Part shown: one piece after another, positions 52,001 through 62,160 of the stretch | How positions within the stretch are numbered: position 1 is the stretch's first letter | Layout: each line of letters begins with the position of its first letter | From: Cannabis sativa | Lineage: Eukaryota; Streptophyta; Magnoliopsida; Rosales; Cannabaceae | Assembly: GCF_029168945.1 (NCBI RefSeq) | Contig: NC_083603.1 | Span: 5,208,001 to 5,272,000, forward strand | Direction: 5' to 3' | DNA: 64,000 nucleotides | Made by a program: the position numbers and the translations under genes | Notes under the pieces: model-generated | The model's database searches: none | What the model was told of the DNA's origin: nothing | Seen by the model: only the letters and a program-made list of their open reading frames with translations

Positions 52001-53303
52001 CAAGGATGACATTATTATCTTTAGTGAATTGGGAAATGCTTAAAAGGTTCTTGGTGACATTAGGCACATGTAGGATATCTTTTAGAATAAGGTATTGATT
52101 TGGAAAGGAAGTAGGGACATGGTTAGATCCAATTTGAAGAATAGGCATAGAAGTACCATTACCTACAAGAACTTTGGATTTGCCTTTGTAATCCACAGGA
52201 TTTTGCAGATGTTGATTTTCTGATGTCATGTGATTGGTGGCCCCAGTATCAAGAAACCAAGCCCCTGAGATATCACTGGAGATTGCAGTTTTTGCCAAAT
52301 TTGCTTGAGGAGAATCAGTTGCAATTTCATTGTTGTTAGACTGATTTGAGGATGAAGGGCCATTAAAGGTAATGTCAAACCTATGATAGCATTTCTGGAC
52401 AGTGTGTCCAGCTCTGCCACATAGTTGACACACAGGTTTGTTCCCCCTGCCACCACGATTGTTGGTGTAGCCACGACCCCCTCTATAGTTGCCTCTGTTA
52501 CTGTTATATCCTCTACCATTATAACCTCCTCTGTTGGAGTTATTGTGGTTGGGAACGTGAGCAAGATTGGCCTGAACATTGACAAGAGTTTCTGTGGTGT
52601 GTTGATTAATTCGAAGCTCATGACTGTGCAACATGAATTGGATTTCAGGTAAACTTAGAGGCGTTTCTCGTGAAGTAAGATTTACTATTACTGCTTCATA
52701 TTCTTGACCAAGACCCCCAAGGATGTAAAGAGCAAGATCATCATCTGATATGGGCTGTCCTGCTGCTGCAAGGGCATCTGCATAGCTCTTCATCTTGAGG
52801 ATGTAATCTTCGATTGTTAAAGATCCTTTCTTGGTGGCCTGAAGCAATCCACGAACTTGAAGAACTCGAGCTCGAGATCTTGATGCAAACAGTCGTGAGA
52901 AGACACTCCAGATCTCAGATGAGGATTGGCAATTGATGATATGCCCCAACATAGATTCAGATACGAAATTCATCAGCCAATGCATTAAAAATTGGTCGAA
53001 TCTAAGCCATTGAAGATATTCTGGGTTGGGAATGTTACCTTCAAGGGTTTGTGGTGGAGAGGGAATTGATCCGAGTATGTAGCCGTCAAGATTGAATGCC
53101 CTAACGGCTGCAAGAACAAGAGATCGCCAGAAAGTGTAGTTGTTTCTGTCTAGGCGAAGGTTGAGCGGAAGTAGATTGTTGTTTGGGAAAGCTGCTTGAG
53201 GAGCCTCTGGTGCAGCAAGGATCGGATGAGCAGCGTTCGGAGGAGCGGTGTCTCTGTCGACTTGTCCTCCATTGTTGGACGAGTGTGCTCCAGTCGACGC
53301 CAT
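49020..53303 (-). CDS. Copia gag-pol polyprotein, one frame
   Basis: 1427 aa from the ATG at 53303 (MASTGAHSSNN), 16 nt beyond the LTR. Order: gag (RLDRNNYTFWRSLVLAAVRA and an UBN2-like gag region), zinc knuckle CQLCGRAGHTVQKC (about 288), protease FLDTGATNHM (about 352), GAG-pre-integrase HCRLGHPS...CDACQIGK (about 510-560), integrase HIDVWGP and QSDLGNEF, reverse transcriptase with VDINNAFL and YVDD (about 1111), RNase H TDADWAGNYDDRKSTSGYC (about 1277). The frame has no stop or shift. Odd: the integrase site usually written NGxVERKHRH reads QGRVQRKHRH here, replacing the catalytic Glu of the D,D,E triad by Gln. The frame is open upstream into the LTR, but the PBS-proximal ATG is the likely start. 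Confidence 0.93.
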   Translation of the reverse strand: MASTGAHSSNNGGQVDRDTAPPNAAHPILAAPEAPQAAFPNNNLLPLNLRLDRNNYTFWRSLVLAAVRAFNLDGYILGSIPSPPQTLEGNIPNPEYLQWLRFDQFLMHWLMNFVSESMLGHIINCQSSSEIWSVFSRLFASRSRARVLQVRGLLQATKKGSLTIEDYILKMKSYADALAAAGQPISDDDLALYILGGLGQEYEAVIVNLTSRETPLSLPEIQFMLHSHELRINQHTTETLVNVQANLAHVPNHNNSNRGGYNGRGYNSNRGNYRGGRGYTNNRGGRGNKPVCQLCGRAGHTVQKCYHRFDITFNGPSSSNQSNNNEIATDSPQANLAKTAISSDISGAWFLDTGATNHMTSENQHLQNPVDYKGKSKVLVGNGTSMPILQIGSNHVPTSFPNQYLILKDILHVPNVTKNLLSISQFTKDNNVILEFNDVCCLIKDKKTRQVLLKGTLNEGLYKLQVQPSRNHVHTSSLPQSAAVHTNNKPSAFNCTTSSNPVLDKSKIVSTWHCRLGHPSKPILAKVLSHINPNLKCNNVTFCDACQIGKMHQFSFKPTINKTTVPFQLVHIDVWGPSFYPSMEGYKYYISFVDDFSKFVWIFPMKSKSEASSLFNQFNAFVERQFQLKIKSVQSDLGNEFSPLKEQFLAQGIVLRNSCPHTHQQQGRVQRKHRHVVDVGLTLLAQAEMPLSFWWEAYVSAAYLINRLPTPVNNYLTPYEKLYKHAPDYNLVKIFGCSCFPLLRPYQAHKVSFRSSKCLFIGYNMNQKGYRCLHPSGRIYVARSVHFNESEFPYKQLFPTHTSTPTSPTVVINPNDFQVPLQNTSTLPSQPEYISPTPVQSNQSSPIPFPDPLQPDAVSPSLNRVPCPTDSTRSSSVHTNQPPPSVPNTNTHPMVTRSKKGIFKPKVYLTDIRTLIEPSNAKQALADPQWNKAMNHEFTALKNKKTWKLVPPNSDMTIVTNKWLFRIKYNPDGSVNKLKARLVARGFQQTHGIDFFETYSPVVKPCTIRILFTLAATNCWDIQQVDINNAFLNGELSEDVYMTQPQGFIDKEHPDYVCKLNKAIYGLKQAPRAWFDQLKRYLLQMGFLNSKADTSLFYSNKNDQLLLLLVYVDDILITGSSLHQVQCLINNLHAKFDLKKLGTVNYFLGFEAYRSGSNYYLTQQKYIRDLLHKTNMLESKPQSTPMCATTKLSINSGQPLQDVQQYRSIIGALQYLTMTRPDISFAVNKLSQFLKSPTTTHWGACKRILRYLAGTINLGLTFSPASYMDLQGYTDADWAGNYDDRKSTSGYCVFLGKNLISWCSKKQSVVARSSTESEYRALALATAEITWIQSLLTELNITLPHSPILWCDNLGAGSLASNPVYHARTKHIEIDLHFVRDKVLANQLDVRYVDSHYQIADILTKPLPHTQFDYLRDKLTLGCPSVT

Positions 53304-53307
53304 GGGA

Positions 53308-53319
53308 GCTCTGATACCA
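53308..53319 (-). other. Copia primer binding site
   Basis: TGGTATCAGAGC in element orientation, complementary to the 3' end of initiator tRNA-Met, the usual primer of plant Copia elements. It lies directly next to the 5' LTR end. Confidence 0.92.
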
Positions 53320-53532
53320 TGTAAGGAAACGTGAGAGAGATGAATGAATTGGGATGAGTGAAATGAAATGAAAAGGCTCACCTCACAAGTGAAGCCAGCC
53401 ACTGTATTTATATTATGAATCAATAACAGAGTTTGTTACAGAGTAAAGAAAAGTTAGTTACAACTGTTTGAAAACAGAAAAACCAGAAGAAGAATTTAAC
53501 TAACAGCTGCTAACTAACTTTTTATTCTAACA
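53320..53532 (-). repeat. Copia 5' LTR
   Basis: 213 bp; starts TGTTAGAATAAAAAG and ends TTTCCTTACA in element orientation. Three substitutions separate it from the 3' LTR. Confidence 0.92.
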
Positions 53533-53537
53533 AAGTG

Positions 53538-55159
53538 TTTATGAAAAATGAGTACAAGAGTCCATATATGTTACTGTATGCCACCATTTTATTTTACTAG
53601 ATAGTAATCTGATTTAGACAAAAAATATATATATATATAATAATAATAAAAACTAGTTTGCTAATGTAAAAGCATTCACAATTTCATATCACAATGAGCT
53701 GGTATAATTGGATTTAAAAAATCCAAACAAATTATATGAAAAAATTTGACTTGAAAAAGTAATCTCTTCCCTTGTACTCAAAATAAATTGAAAAGTTTAC
53801 AACATATAATATTAAAATAATATAAAAATATAGAAAAATTTATCTTAATACCACATAATGTTTATATCGTTACTTATATAATTAAGTGTTAAATTTTATA
53901 TTTAATATAATAATTTTATAGAATATCACTAATTATTGGAGTGATATTAGACACCACTGATGCTAATCATTCGCAATGCCCCACTAATTAAAGCGTCACA
54001 TTTACACTAAAAATCCCACTAACCCGACTTGAAACTCAAAAAAATGGATTTAAAAAATTATAGACTGATTCACTGGGCCAAATTCAAGTTTGATTACTTT
54101 AATACCCGAAAAAATCAGATTACACCCGAACTCACCCTAAATCCGATTATATATAATTTATTTATTTTCTCTCATTTTTTTATACATTTTTTAAAAAATA
54201 AACTTAAAAAAATACCTAATTCAAAACAATAATATTATAATATATCATTTTTATTTTCTTCAACTCCTTTTATTTTCTTTCTTTTCATTATTACTGTTTT
54301 TATTTTTATGAAAAAATGTATAAAAAAAAGGCCAGCCAATCCGAAACCCAATCAAAATCCACCCACACCCAAAACCCAAAAGCTCAGCAGTCACACAAAC
54401 GGACGAGTTTGGTAAGCTAATTCTATACACTTCAAAAATCCGAAAAAAAAAACTTACACACCTACCACTGTCACTTCATAGTAGTACTAGACACTACTGA
54501 TACCTTAAAACAACACTTTGAAATGTTTGGTATCATACGATTATTAGCACAAGTACATTCACTATAAAGTGCAAAATACCAATAGTGGTAATAAACCATA
54601 TTGATGTACTTGCAAAGACAAAATACAAAGAATGAACAAATGCATGCACTATAAGCAAAACATGGGCGTGGAGAAAAATAAACTGTAATACGTGTTTACA
54701 ATTTTCTATACTGAAGAAACAATTCATAAGGTCAAATCCTATGTATTCATCATATTGGATTCAAAATCCACCAAGTTCTATATACAAAAAGGTTAAATGC
54801 AATTTTCCCAACATTCTATGCCAGTTGAAATGGCCACAATTGCTCAAAAAAAAAAAATGAATAGCTTTGTGTGGTTCTTTCTTTGTCATCACTGCAATAA
54901 AGCCCCCTAGTACCATTATAAAAGCATTTCATGTAAAACTAAGACTAAATCTAAAAGCTAGCTTCTTTTCTATACTTGTTTCTTTTTCATATACTTGTTT
55001 CTTTCTCTCTCTTAGATTTCTGTGGGAGGTTAAAAGGAATGATGCTATGGACAGTGATAAAAGTTAAAAAGAGCGCCCTGGGACATGAGACACGGTCAAG
55101 GAGATCAACAGTAACCCGAAATAGTGAGATGAAAAACAAAACAACTGTACAAACTACCT
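53538..55159. other. Intergenic, AT-rich
   Basis: No gene. It contains two copies of a dispersed motif (TATTAGACACCACTGATGC near 53947 and CTAGACACTACTGATACC near 54488). The 3' UTR of the minus-strand gene ending at 55160 must lie at its right end. Confidence 0.35.
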
Positions 55160-58100
55160 TCAAAATTGACGCTCTTTTCGTTTGGCAGATATTCTTTCAA
55201 CCAGCTCTGATTTCTTAAGCTTACTAAGTTTAGTGAGATCTAAAAATTTGGCGATGGTCTTCAGTTCCTGTATTTTCATACCGTCCAGTACACGTCTACC
55301 AGAAGACAACTCAGCCAAAAGGCTCAAAGCCATGGCATTGGGATCGTTGTCAACAGAACCGCTGTCACTTGCAGGCTTGTTTGAAACTGAACTACGTGGC
55401 AAATTTGAAGTCTTTTTACTCTCTTGTGACTGTGAAATTGGTAATATGATAGCTACAGAGGCGTTATGGTCTTTGGCGTAATTTTCGCGCTGACCCATCT
55501 TCTTTACCCGCTTACCACCCATTAGCTGCACTAATCTAACATTGTCGTCATCAGGCTCACATTTTCGTCTTTTAAGTGGAAATGCTTTCAAACTGCTGCT
55601 TTCTGTTGCGGAAGGGAATGCAGACATAGTTTCTCTGATGATTTGCGAATTTGATTGAAGTTTCCTCATTGCCGATTGACTTTGGTGTTTTCCACTCAAG
55701 TCTGAAACAGAGTTGTCAAATACAACAATAGCCTTCTGAGATTTTTCGATTTCTGTTTCTCCTACATTGTTCAGCTTGGTCATGATTGGATTTTTCACTG
55801 TAGAGCTATTTAAAGCCACAGCCAACTTTTCAGTGTTAGTCACAGGTAGTAGACTGTCTCTTCCGTTCACTACAATCCTTGACAGCAAATCCGAAGAAAC
55901 ATACTTGCTGGGTGGAATATTTATCCTTTCATTTCGAGCAAGTTTCGGGGAAAGCTCAGCAACCTTTTCCTCCATATCACAGTCGTCACTTTTTAATGTT
56001 CTTGGAGGGCTTAATACGAATTCAGCAGGAATAGTTATCCTTTCATTTCGAGCAAATTTTGTGGAAAGCTCGGCAACCTTTTCCCCCGTATCACAGTCGT
56101 CACTTTTTGATGTTCTTGGAGGGGTTGGTACGAATTCAGCAGGAATACATCTCATGCTGACAGCAGCTGATCTTATTATAGCATCTAGGCTTGTATACTC
56201 TACGATAGCATTTGAAAGCTGCTAGTTAAAAGAGAAACAGGGTTAGAGGCTGATTATAACTAGCTCGACTCAACTTGTGGGACTAGAATGAACCAACAGT
56301 TGCATATACAGCAGGCCTGATCCACCAACTTTGGTTCACCATGCAAATAGTTTCAAACACAAGTTATGTAAATTACGACACTATGGTATAAGTATGTGTA
56401 AATTCCATAGTAGTATGTTAGATTCTCTACCTCTTAAAGATTGCAAGACTCGTCAAGAGAACCAATAAAGAGATAGGCTGAGAAAATCTAAATGGAAGCA
56501 GGGGCAAAGCCACTCACAGTCAAGTGAGTGCAGCAGTTCCACCCCACCTTAAGTTTTTATTTTCTAAACTAACTATACTCAGACTGAATTTAAAATTTGT
56601 CCCACTTGAATATAATGGATATATTTAATAGTATATGTTTACTCCATCTTACATTAGTCTGTTTATAGGCTTGATTTCCTTCACACGATAAATCTTTTGT
56701 AGCAGTAGCAAGTTGCTCCATTGCTTCCATATTTTCATCAACCTTCAAAGCAGATAAACAAACTTTTCAGTATAGCAAAGAATAGGTCAAGTGATGACTG
56801 CTGAAATAGTAAAATATTATAGAAAAGACCTCGTGTCTAATCCCTTTTTTTACTTTGGTCTTATTGTCATTATATTAGATATTATACGAAATATTATATA
56901 TGGGGAAGGGGAGAAGGATTGAACCCATAACTTCCTCTATGATAGCAGAGGTGTGGAACCAACTAGGCATGGTTGAACCACCTTAATATTAGAAAGGTTT
57001 GTTCCTGTCACTCATGGAATGTAACCTGTCTCTTTTTCAAAAAGTAGAGAGGTTTGTTTCAAATCTAACAGGCTTCAGTTATGATTAAAATCCATTCTTG
57101 TACTCAGCTTTTTATCATCTGATTGCATGCTAAAATAATGCTTGCGTGATAGAAATGTCTGCCCAAACATTTCACTCTGAAAGTAAACACAATTGCCAAA
57201 AAGACAAATTTGTTTGACTAACGTACTATTCATGCAGACGATCAAGGTAAGTAGACAAGAATGGTAATATGATTAATGCATTACATGAAATGAACTACAG
57301 ACATCTCCTAGAAAAGCTCAAGTTCATGCCCTCAGCACAGCATGCAAAAAAGTGAAGGTTCAAAATTCAAACAAGGAAAACATTTCAAGCTTTCTAGAGT
57401 CATTTGAATAATCACGCAATCAAAATGCTTGTGAGGAAAGTAGCTACCTTAGGTATTTCTATGTTACAGCTCGTCTTCTCTTCATGCTTTAGTGTAATAT
57501 TCTTATTCTCGCAGTTAAGCTCTTGTTCAGTGGCCTCCGAACACCTGGTGGTTCCATCTGAATCACTTATGACCAATTGTTTTTCCTCAACACAGGAGCC
57601 AGCTGCAAGTCTCAAACACTCTGGGCCATGAAATGTGGAATCGCCATTTGCAAGCTGTCCATTAGTAAACAGGAGTAAGCAAAGGCTAGTAATTAAGCCT
57701 GTTAAAATATTCACAACAACACCATCTGCAATATATTTGACAAATGATAACCATAAAATCACCTACATAAATCTCCACCCCATTTATACACAATACAGTG
57801 ATAATCTATCTTAATAATTTTGTAGAACCATCTAAATTAAATTCCCACACATCATAAGTGTCTGATCTTCACCCCACCTTTAGAATGGTTAGATCCTTCA
57901 GTGTAGGTTTTGTTAAAGTTGACTTGCAATAATCAAAAAATACACTGTGACACATGCAACCCAAGCACTAAAAGAATAGATTGAGCCGAAACTAAAATGC
58001 ATTAAACGTCGTTTAATATAATTGCTAGCCACAAAATAGCTTTGTCCATGACCTGTTTTAAAATAACAGCTAGAGTTCCTATTAGAATATCATTTACTAG

Positions 58101-59444
58101 TATAACTTAAAAGAGTGATGGGATAGAGATACCTCTAGTTTATTAGGAGAATTTGTTTTGCTCTCTTGAAAGTTTGTAGAAGGATTTGTCTCTTTGCATT
58201 TTTCTGCTGGAGTAGCAATTTCTCCAAATTCCTCCTTTACAAGGATCTCTGATGTTGATCCATCCAATTTTACGTCCGAGACAATGACTTGCTGAGGCTG
58301 CTTCTTATGGAAGGAAAAACATCAGGTATTGACAGATTGAGAATATTCAAAAATTTATATATATATGTATGTATGTATATATCAACATTGAGATTTGAAC
58401 AGACAATGAATATAGAACCTTTAAGGTACAGAAAGCATAGGAAAAGTAATAAATGGTAATATTAACAAGCATATATTGTCTTCAAAAAATACGTGTGTGT
58501 GTGTGTGTTAGCTTTGTGAAAAATAAAACAAATAAACAAACAACAACAGCCCACAAAAACATATGGATATAACATAAAGCCAAATTAATAAAAATAATCA
58601 CCAATATCTCCATGGGTGATCCATTTCCATTGGTATCATCATGGAGCCCAGATTCATACAACAAGTCCAAAAAATTCAAATGATACCAGAAAGTGAACCA
58701 AATAAACATAAGATTCATAAGACCATAAAAAGAAGATGACAGAAGAACAAAAAAAACACAAAGTCACAAACAGTGGAACAGAAGAATCACAAGCTATCAT
58801 AAGGTGTATCTTTCTCTTGCAAGGTATTACGAGTCAAACCTGTTTATCATTCTCTGGCAAGTACTTTCTCATAAGATCTTGTATCTTCTCTGCAGGTTCT
58901 CTATGCAGTGACAATTGAACCTCAATATCATTCTCAGACTTGCTCTTCAAACTCTTTATTGCTATATCAAGACAACCTATCTTATCGTTCAAAGCATTGC
59001 AACATCTTTCAGGCCATTCTTCGTGTTCCGCAAAAGCTAATTCAGTTTGAAGAGACACCAAATCATTCTCAAGTTCATCAAGCTCAGCATCTGCCTTTCT
59101 TATCAGTATCCGTAACACTTGAATGCAAGATTTCTCATCCAAAGCACGTTCTTCAATTACATCTACAAATCCCAAGTGTAACAGCTGAACTACGCAAACA
59201 ATACGTGTAAAATGAATTAAAACCAATAGAAAAACAGTTTCAAACATACCAGTCCCATAACCAAAATAGAAGTCACACTGCCATTCAGATTGCCTGCTGG
59301 CATTGTGCTCAACTGTTACTGAAAAGCAAGTGCACAATTAAGTCTGGAATGATATGTTCTTCAATTGTAAAAAAAATGAAGGAAGTAAATTAAGAAGTGG
59401 CAGAAACCTTGATCATGTGACCAATTCCATAAATCCCACTCCAT
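55160..59444 (-). CDS. Coiled-coil protein with Rho-N/SAP-like C-terminus
   Basis: Function unknown; probably nuclear, judging from KRRK and KRVKK basic clusters. Exons in gene order: 59444-59408, 59318-59250, 59162-58840, 58300-58133, 57654-57448, 56742-56653, 56221-55160; 1956 nt, 651 aa. The N-terminus MEWDLWNWSHDQ leads into YFGYGTG, then a helical region (SCIQVLRILIRKADAELDEL, ENDLVSLQTELAF) likely to form a coiled coil (about 45-140). A low-complexity acidic middle follows, with two 38-aa tandem copies (324-361, 362-399). The C-terminus (GMKIQELKTIAKFLDLTKLS, then KLKKSELVERI) looks like a Rho termination factor N / SAP-type helix-extended-helix fold. It resembles an uncharacterised Arabidopsis protein (possibly At4g37440); I recall this only loosely. 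The first ATG after a 5' UTR acceptor (59462-59463) was chosen as start. Confidence 0.8.
55919..56146 (-). repeat. 114-bp coding tandem duplication
   Basis: Two head-to-tail copies, 56146-56033 and 56032-55919, each encode 38 residues beginning IPAEFV and ending ARNERI(T/N), in frame. A shorter IPPSKYVSS stretch follows the second copy. The copies differ at a handful of residues. Confidence 0.85.
56840..57000 (-). mobile_element. SINE-like tRNA-derived element in intron
   Basis: In minus orientation an A-box-like ATGCCTAGTTGG (about 56958-56969) is followed about 35 nt later by a B-box GGTTCAATCC (56917-56926). The sequence ends in an A-run (T-run at about 56845-56851, plus strand). This is the layout of plant tRNA-derived SINEs. 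No clear target duplication. It lies in the intron 56222-56652 / 56743-57447 region of the 651-aa gene. Confidence 0.4.
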
Positions 59445-60480
59445 GAAATAAAGAAGTTGACCTGGAAATGCAAATATAACAATACCATAACTACAACTGG
59501 ATATACAACATAGAAAAAGATGAATACTTTAAACAACATTTCACTTCATTTAAGCCTTTTAAGGAAACATTTCAAGGGATATTAACATTAATCAGAGTAC
59601 TGGACACAAGAACGCATTTTATAATCAGAGTACCAAATAGCTGGACACTACACACTGTGACCAATTGAAACAATGGACTATAAATTAAGGCTTAAATGCC
59701 CCACCACCAAAAAAAAAATACAGCTCTCAATCAATAACAACCAGGAATTCATTAAAGGCTAGTGCCACCAAAAATTACAATCCCTAAAAACAATAAAAAA
59801 CAATGCCTCCTATCAAAATAGTGAAATACCATTCAACAACAATGAAAAAAAAAAGAAAGAAACCTTTCACAATGAAAGAGAAACCAAAATAAAAACCCAA
59901 ATTCCATAAAAATATATACACTGATCATCAGTACGGCAGCATCAAGTAAAATAAAGCTCGAAAAAAACAGAATCAGTTAAAAAAAATCACAATCCATTAT
60001 ACAAATTCAACAACCAGACAAGTAAAATGAAAATGCAGTAATAGTAATAATATTATTCAATTCATAATCATAATAATGTAGCCAAGAAAGAAAGCGAGAG
60101 AGAAAATGGGAGAATCTGATTTTCCTGGCCACCAAACAACAGCACAGTAAAGTCAGACCAATCAATATACCTTAGACGAGACTATTCAATGGCAGTGGTG
60201 GCAACGAACGAGAGAGAAAAGAGAAAACGAAACTCGCCTCGTCTCCGAGTGTGAGAGTGATTACAACTATCCCAGTATCTCTGTGTCTAGGGTTTCGAGC
60301 ACTGAAACAAGTTTAAGAGAGAGAAGAAGAAATTGTTAGAGAGAGAGAGAGAGAGAGAAGAGAGAGGCAGTGAGGGGTGAGACATCTCACTCTCTCTCCG
60401 GTAGTGACAGAGAGAAAGAGAAATAAAAGCCTGCGATTGAAAGCGACGAAGGCGCGTGCGGACAAACTGTCTTTCATTAT
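59445..60480 (-). promoter_or_regulatory. 5' UTR, leader intron and promoter of 651-aa gene
   Basis: An acceptor at 59462-59463 and a donor near 60170 (TCTAAG|GTATAT in gene orientation) suggest a leader intron of about 700 nt. The upstream 5' UTR exon (about 60172-60430) holds an (AG)n microsatellite at 60339-60358 and further GAGAGA tracts, typical of plant leaders. The start of transcription is not visible. Confidence 0.5.
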
Positions 60481-61914
60481 ATAAATTTTCAATAAATTTT
60501 GTCCGAAGTTTTTACATGGTTTTCTCTTTGAATTATTTTGATAAACAATTTTAAATATTTTTGTAATTTTTTTAATTTTATTTATAAAAAATATAGTCTT
60601 TTTATATTGTACCCTTGTTAATTTTTTATAATTTGCATGTTATTTTTTTTATTATTTAAATATTATTTTCATGTTATTTTATATAGTTTTCTTGTTATTT
60701 TTATGAAAAATCGTAAAAATAATAAAAAAAAAATTGTAAATGTAAAAATGTAATTTTTTACAAAAAATTGTGTCTCATGTAATTATCTCTTATTTTTTTT
60801 AATTAATTAAAATTTTTATCCTTTAACATACATTAAATTATGTGTTTTAATGTTTAAAATTTTTTAAAATTATTAAATTTAAGAATTTTTGTCTAATTTT
60901 ATTTAATTTTACTAATATAGCGGTTGTATTTATACTAAATCATGCCCCTAAACTTTAATATCTACTAAATCATGTCTCATGATCTTTAACATGTAATAAA
61001 TTATGTCCCTTAAATTTCCATCCATGTCAGATTTTCTTTGGTAAAATTGGATAAAAGTATTTAAATTTTAACAATTTCAATTGGTTAAGTAGAATTTTTT
61101 ATGACCTGAAAAGTTCAAAAAACATAATTTAATACATGTCAAAGTTTAAGAGGTAGAAATTTAAATTAACTTAAATTATTTTAAGAATTTTTTTTTTCTC
61201 AAATAAAAATAATTGTAATATTGTCCTTTTGGTTGCATTTTGTCAAGTTTTACTAATAATTTTGTGATGTAATTTGTATTAGGAGAATTTGTACAAAAAG
61301 AAAATAATGGTATCTATAATACTCTAATGATAAAATTTAAGATTGTGTATCTGTAAATTTAGAGTTAAAATTTGAATACTTTATGTTATTATACTTGATC
61401 TTAACTAACTTAAATAAATTTTTGCCCTAAAATTTTGATATTTATATAATTGTGTCCCTATGCTTATAATATTGTCTTTTTGGTTGTATTTTGCCTATTT
61501 TTCTAAATAATTTCGTGATATAAGACTCATCTATAATTAATTTATTGTATTTTGAGAATTTATATAAGAAAATAATTTCATACATAATACTTTAATAATA
61601 ACATTTTAAACTGTATATTTGTAATTTTAGAGTTAAAAATTTAAATATTTAAAATTATTATATTTAATTTTAACTAACTTAAATTAGTTAAGTAGATTAG
61701 ATTCTGTAATTATATGCATAATTTGTGATCGTGTTAATAAATTATTTGAAAAAATGAATAAAATATATTTGGAGTTGTAAATTGACAATCATTTTCAAAG
61801 TTGGAGAGATATTTTTTACAAAAAAAATTATAATTTGTGGGACAAAATTATATAAGTGTCAAAGTTTAGAGGCTTATTTAGGACAGAGGTCAAAATATGG
61901 TAAATTGTTCTAGT
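60481..61914. other. AT-rich intergenic with inverted motifs
   Basis: No gene. Facing motifs AAATCATGCCCCTAAACTTT (60947) and ACATGTCAAAGTTTAAGAGG (61134), and a related GTGTCAAAGTTTAGAGGC (61856), suggest remnants of a MITE family, but no clean borders or target duplication. Confidence 0.35.
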
Positions 61915-62160
61915 CAGAGCGAGGGTAAAATCGTCATTGTAAAATGACGTGGATGAATAAGAGAGCTCCGCGAGTTACTCGGTTGATTGCAGAACACGCG
62001 CCGCGCCAGCTGGGGATAGGGCGGTGGGATAGTGTGTTCTCTTCCATTTGTGGTAAGAGAGTTTACCGTATTATTCGGACAGTTGGTAAAACAAAAATGG
62101 GTAAAAAATTCTGGTGTGGTGGGGTCCATGGTACATTACTGAGCCCTGGGTTTTACCTTT
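61915..62160 (+). promoter_or_regulatory. GC-rich promoter-like island
   Basis: A GC-rich patch in AT-rich DNA. It has CGTCATT-N4-AATGACG, a perfect inverted repeat, overlapping TGACGTGG (ABRE/bZIP-like), then ACACGCGCCGCGCC (CE3-like). A short open frame (61944-62192) has no recognisable domain. No gene follows within 1.8 kb. It may be a promoter or first-exon remnant. Confidence 0.35.

Larger units (their letters stand above)
48797..53537 (-). mobile_element. Young Ty1/Copia LTR retrotransposon
   Basis: Complete element with 213-bp LTRs (48800-49012 and 53320-53532) that differ at three positions, about 98.6% identity, so insertion was recent. It has a tRNA-iMet primer site, a polypurine tract and one long gag-pol frame (see sub-features). 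AAGTG is found at 48797-48801 and 53533-53537. It is a perfect 5-bp flank repeat, but at the left it overlaps the first two LTR bases. It lies just downstream of the 104-aa gene in opposite orientation. Confidence 0.95.

Noticed and set aside
50145..52652. Several plus-strand open frames over the Copia element
   Set aside because: They are shadows of the long minus-strand gag-pol frame.
56916..56970. tRNA gene in the 651-aa gene intron
   Set aside because: A- and B-box motifs are present but there is no cloverleaf or anticodon arm; a SINE-like element fits better.
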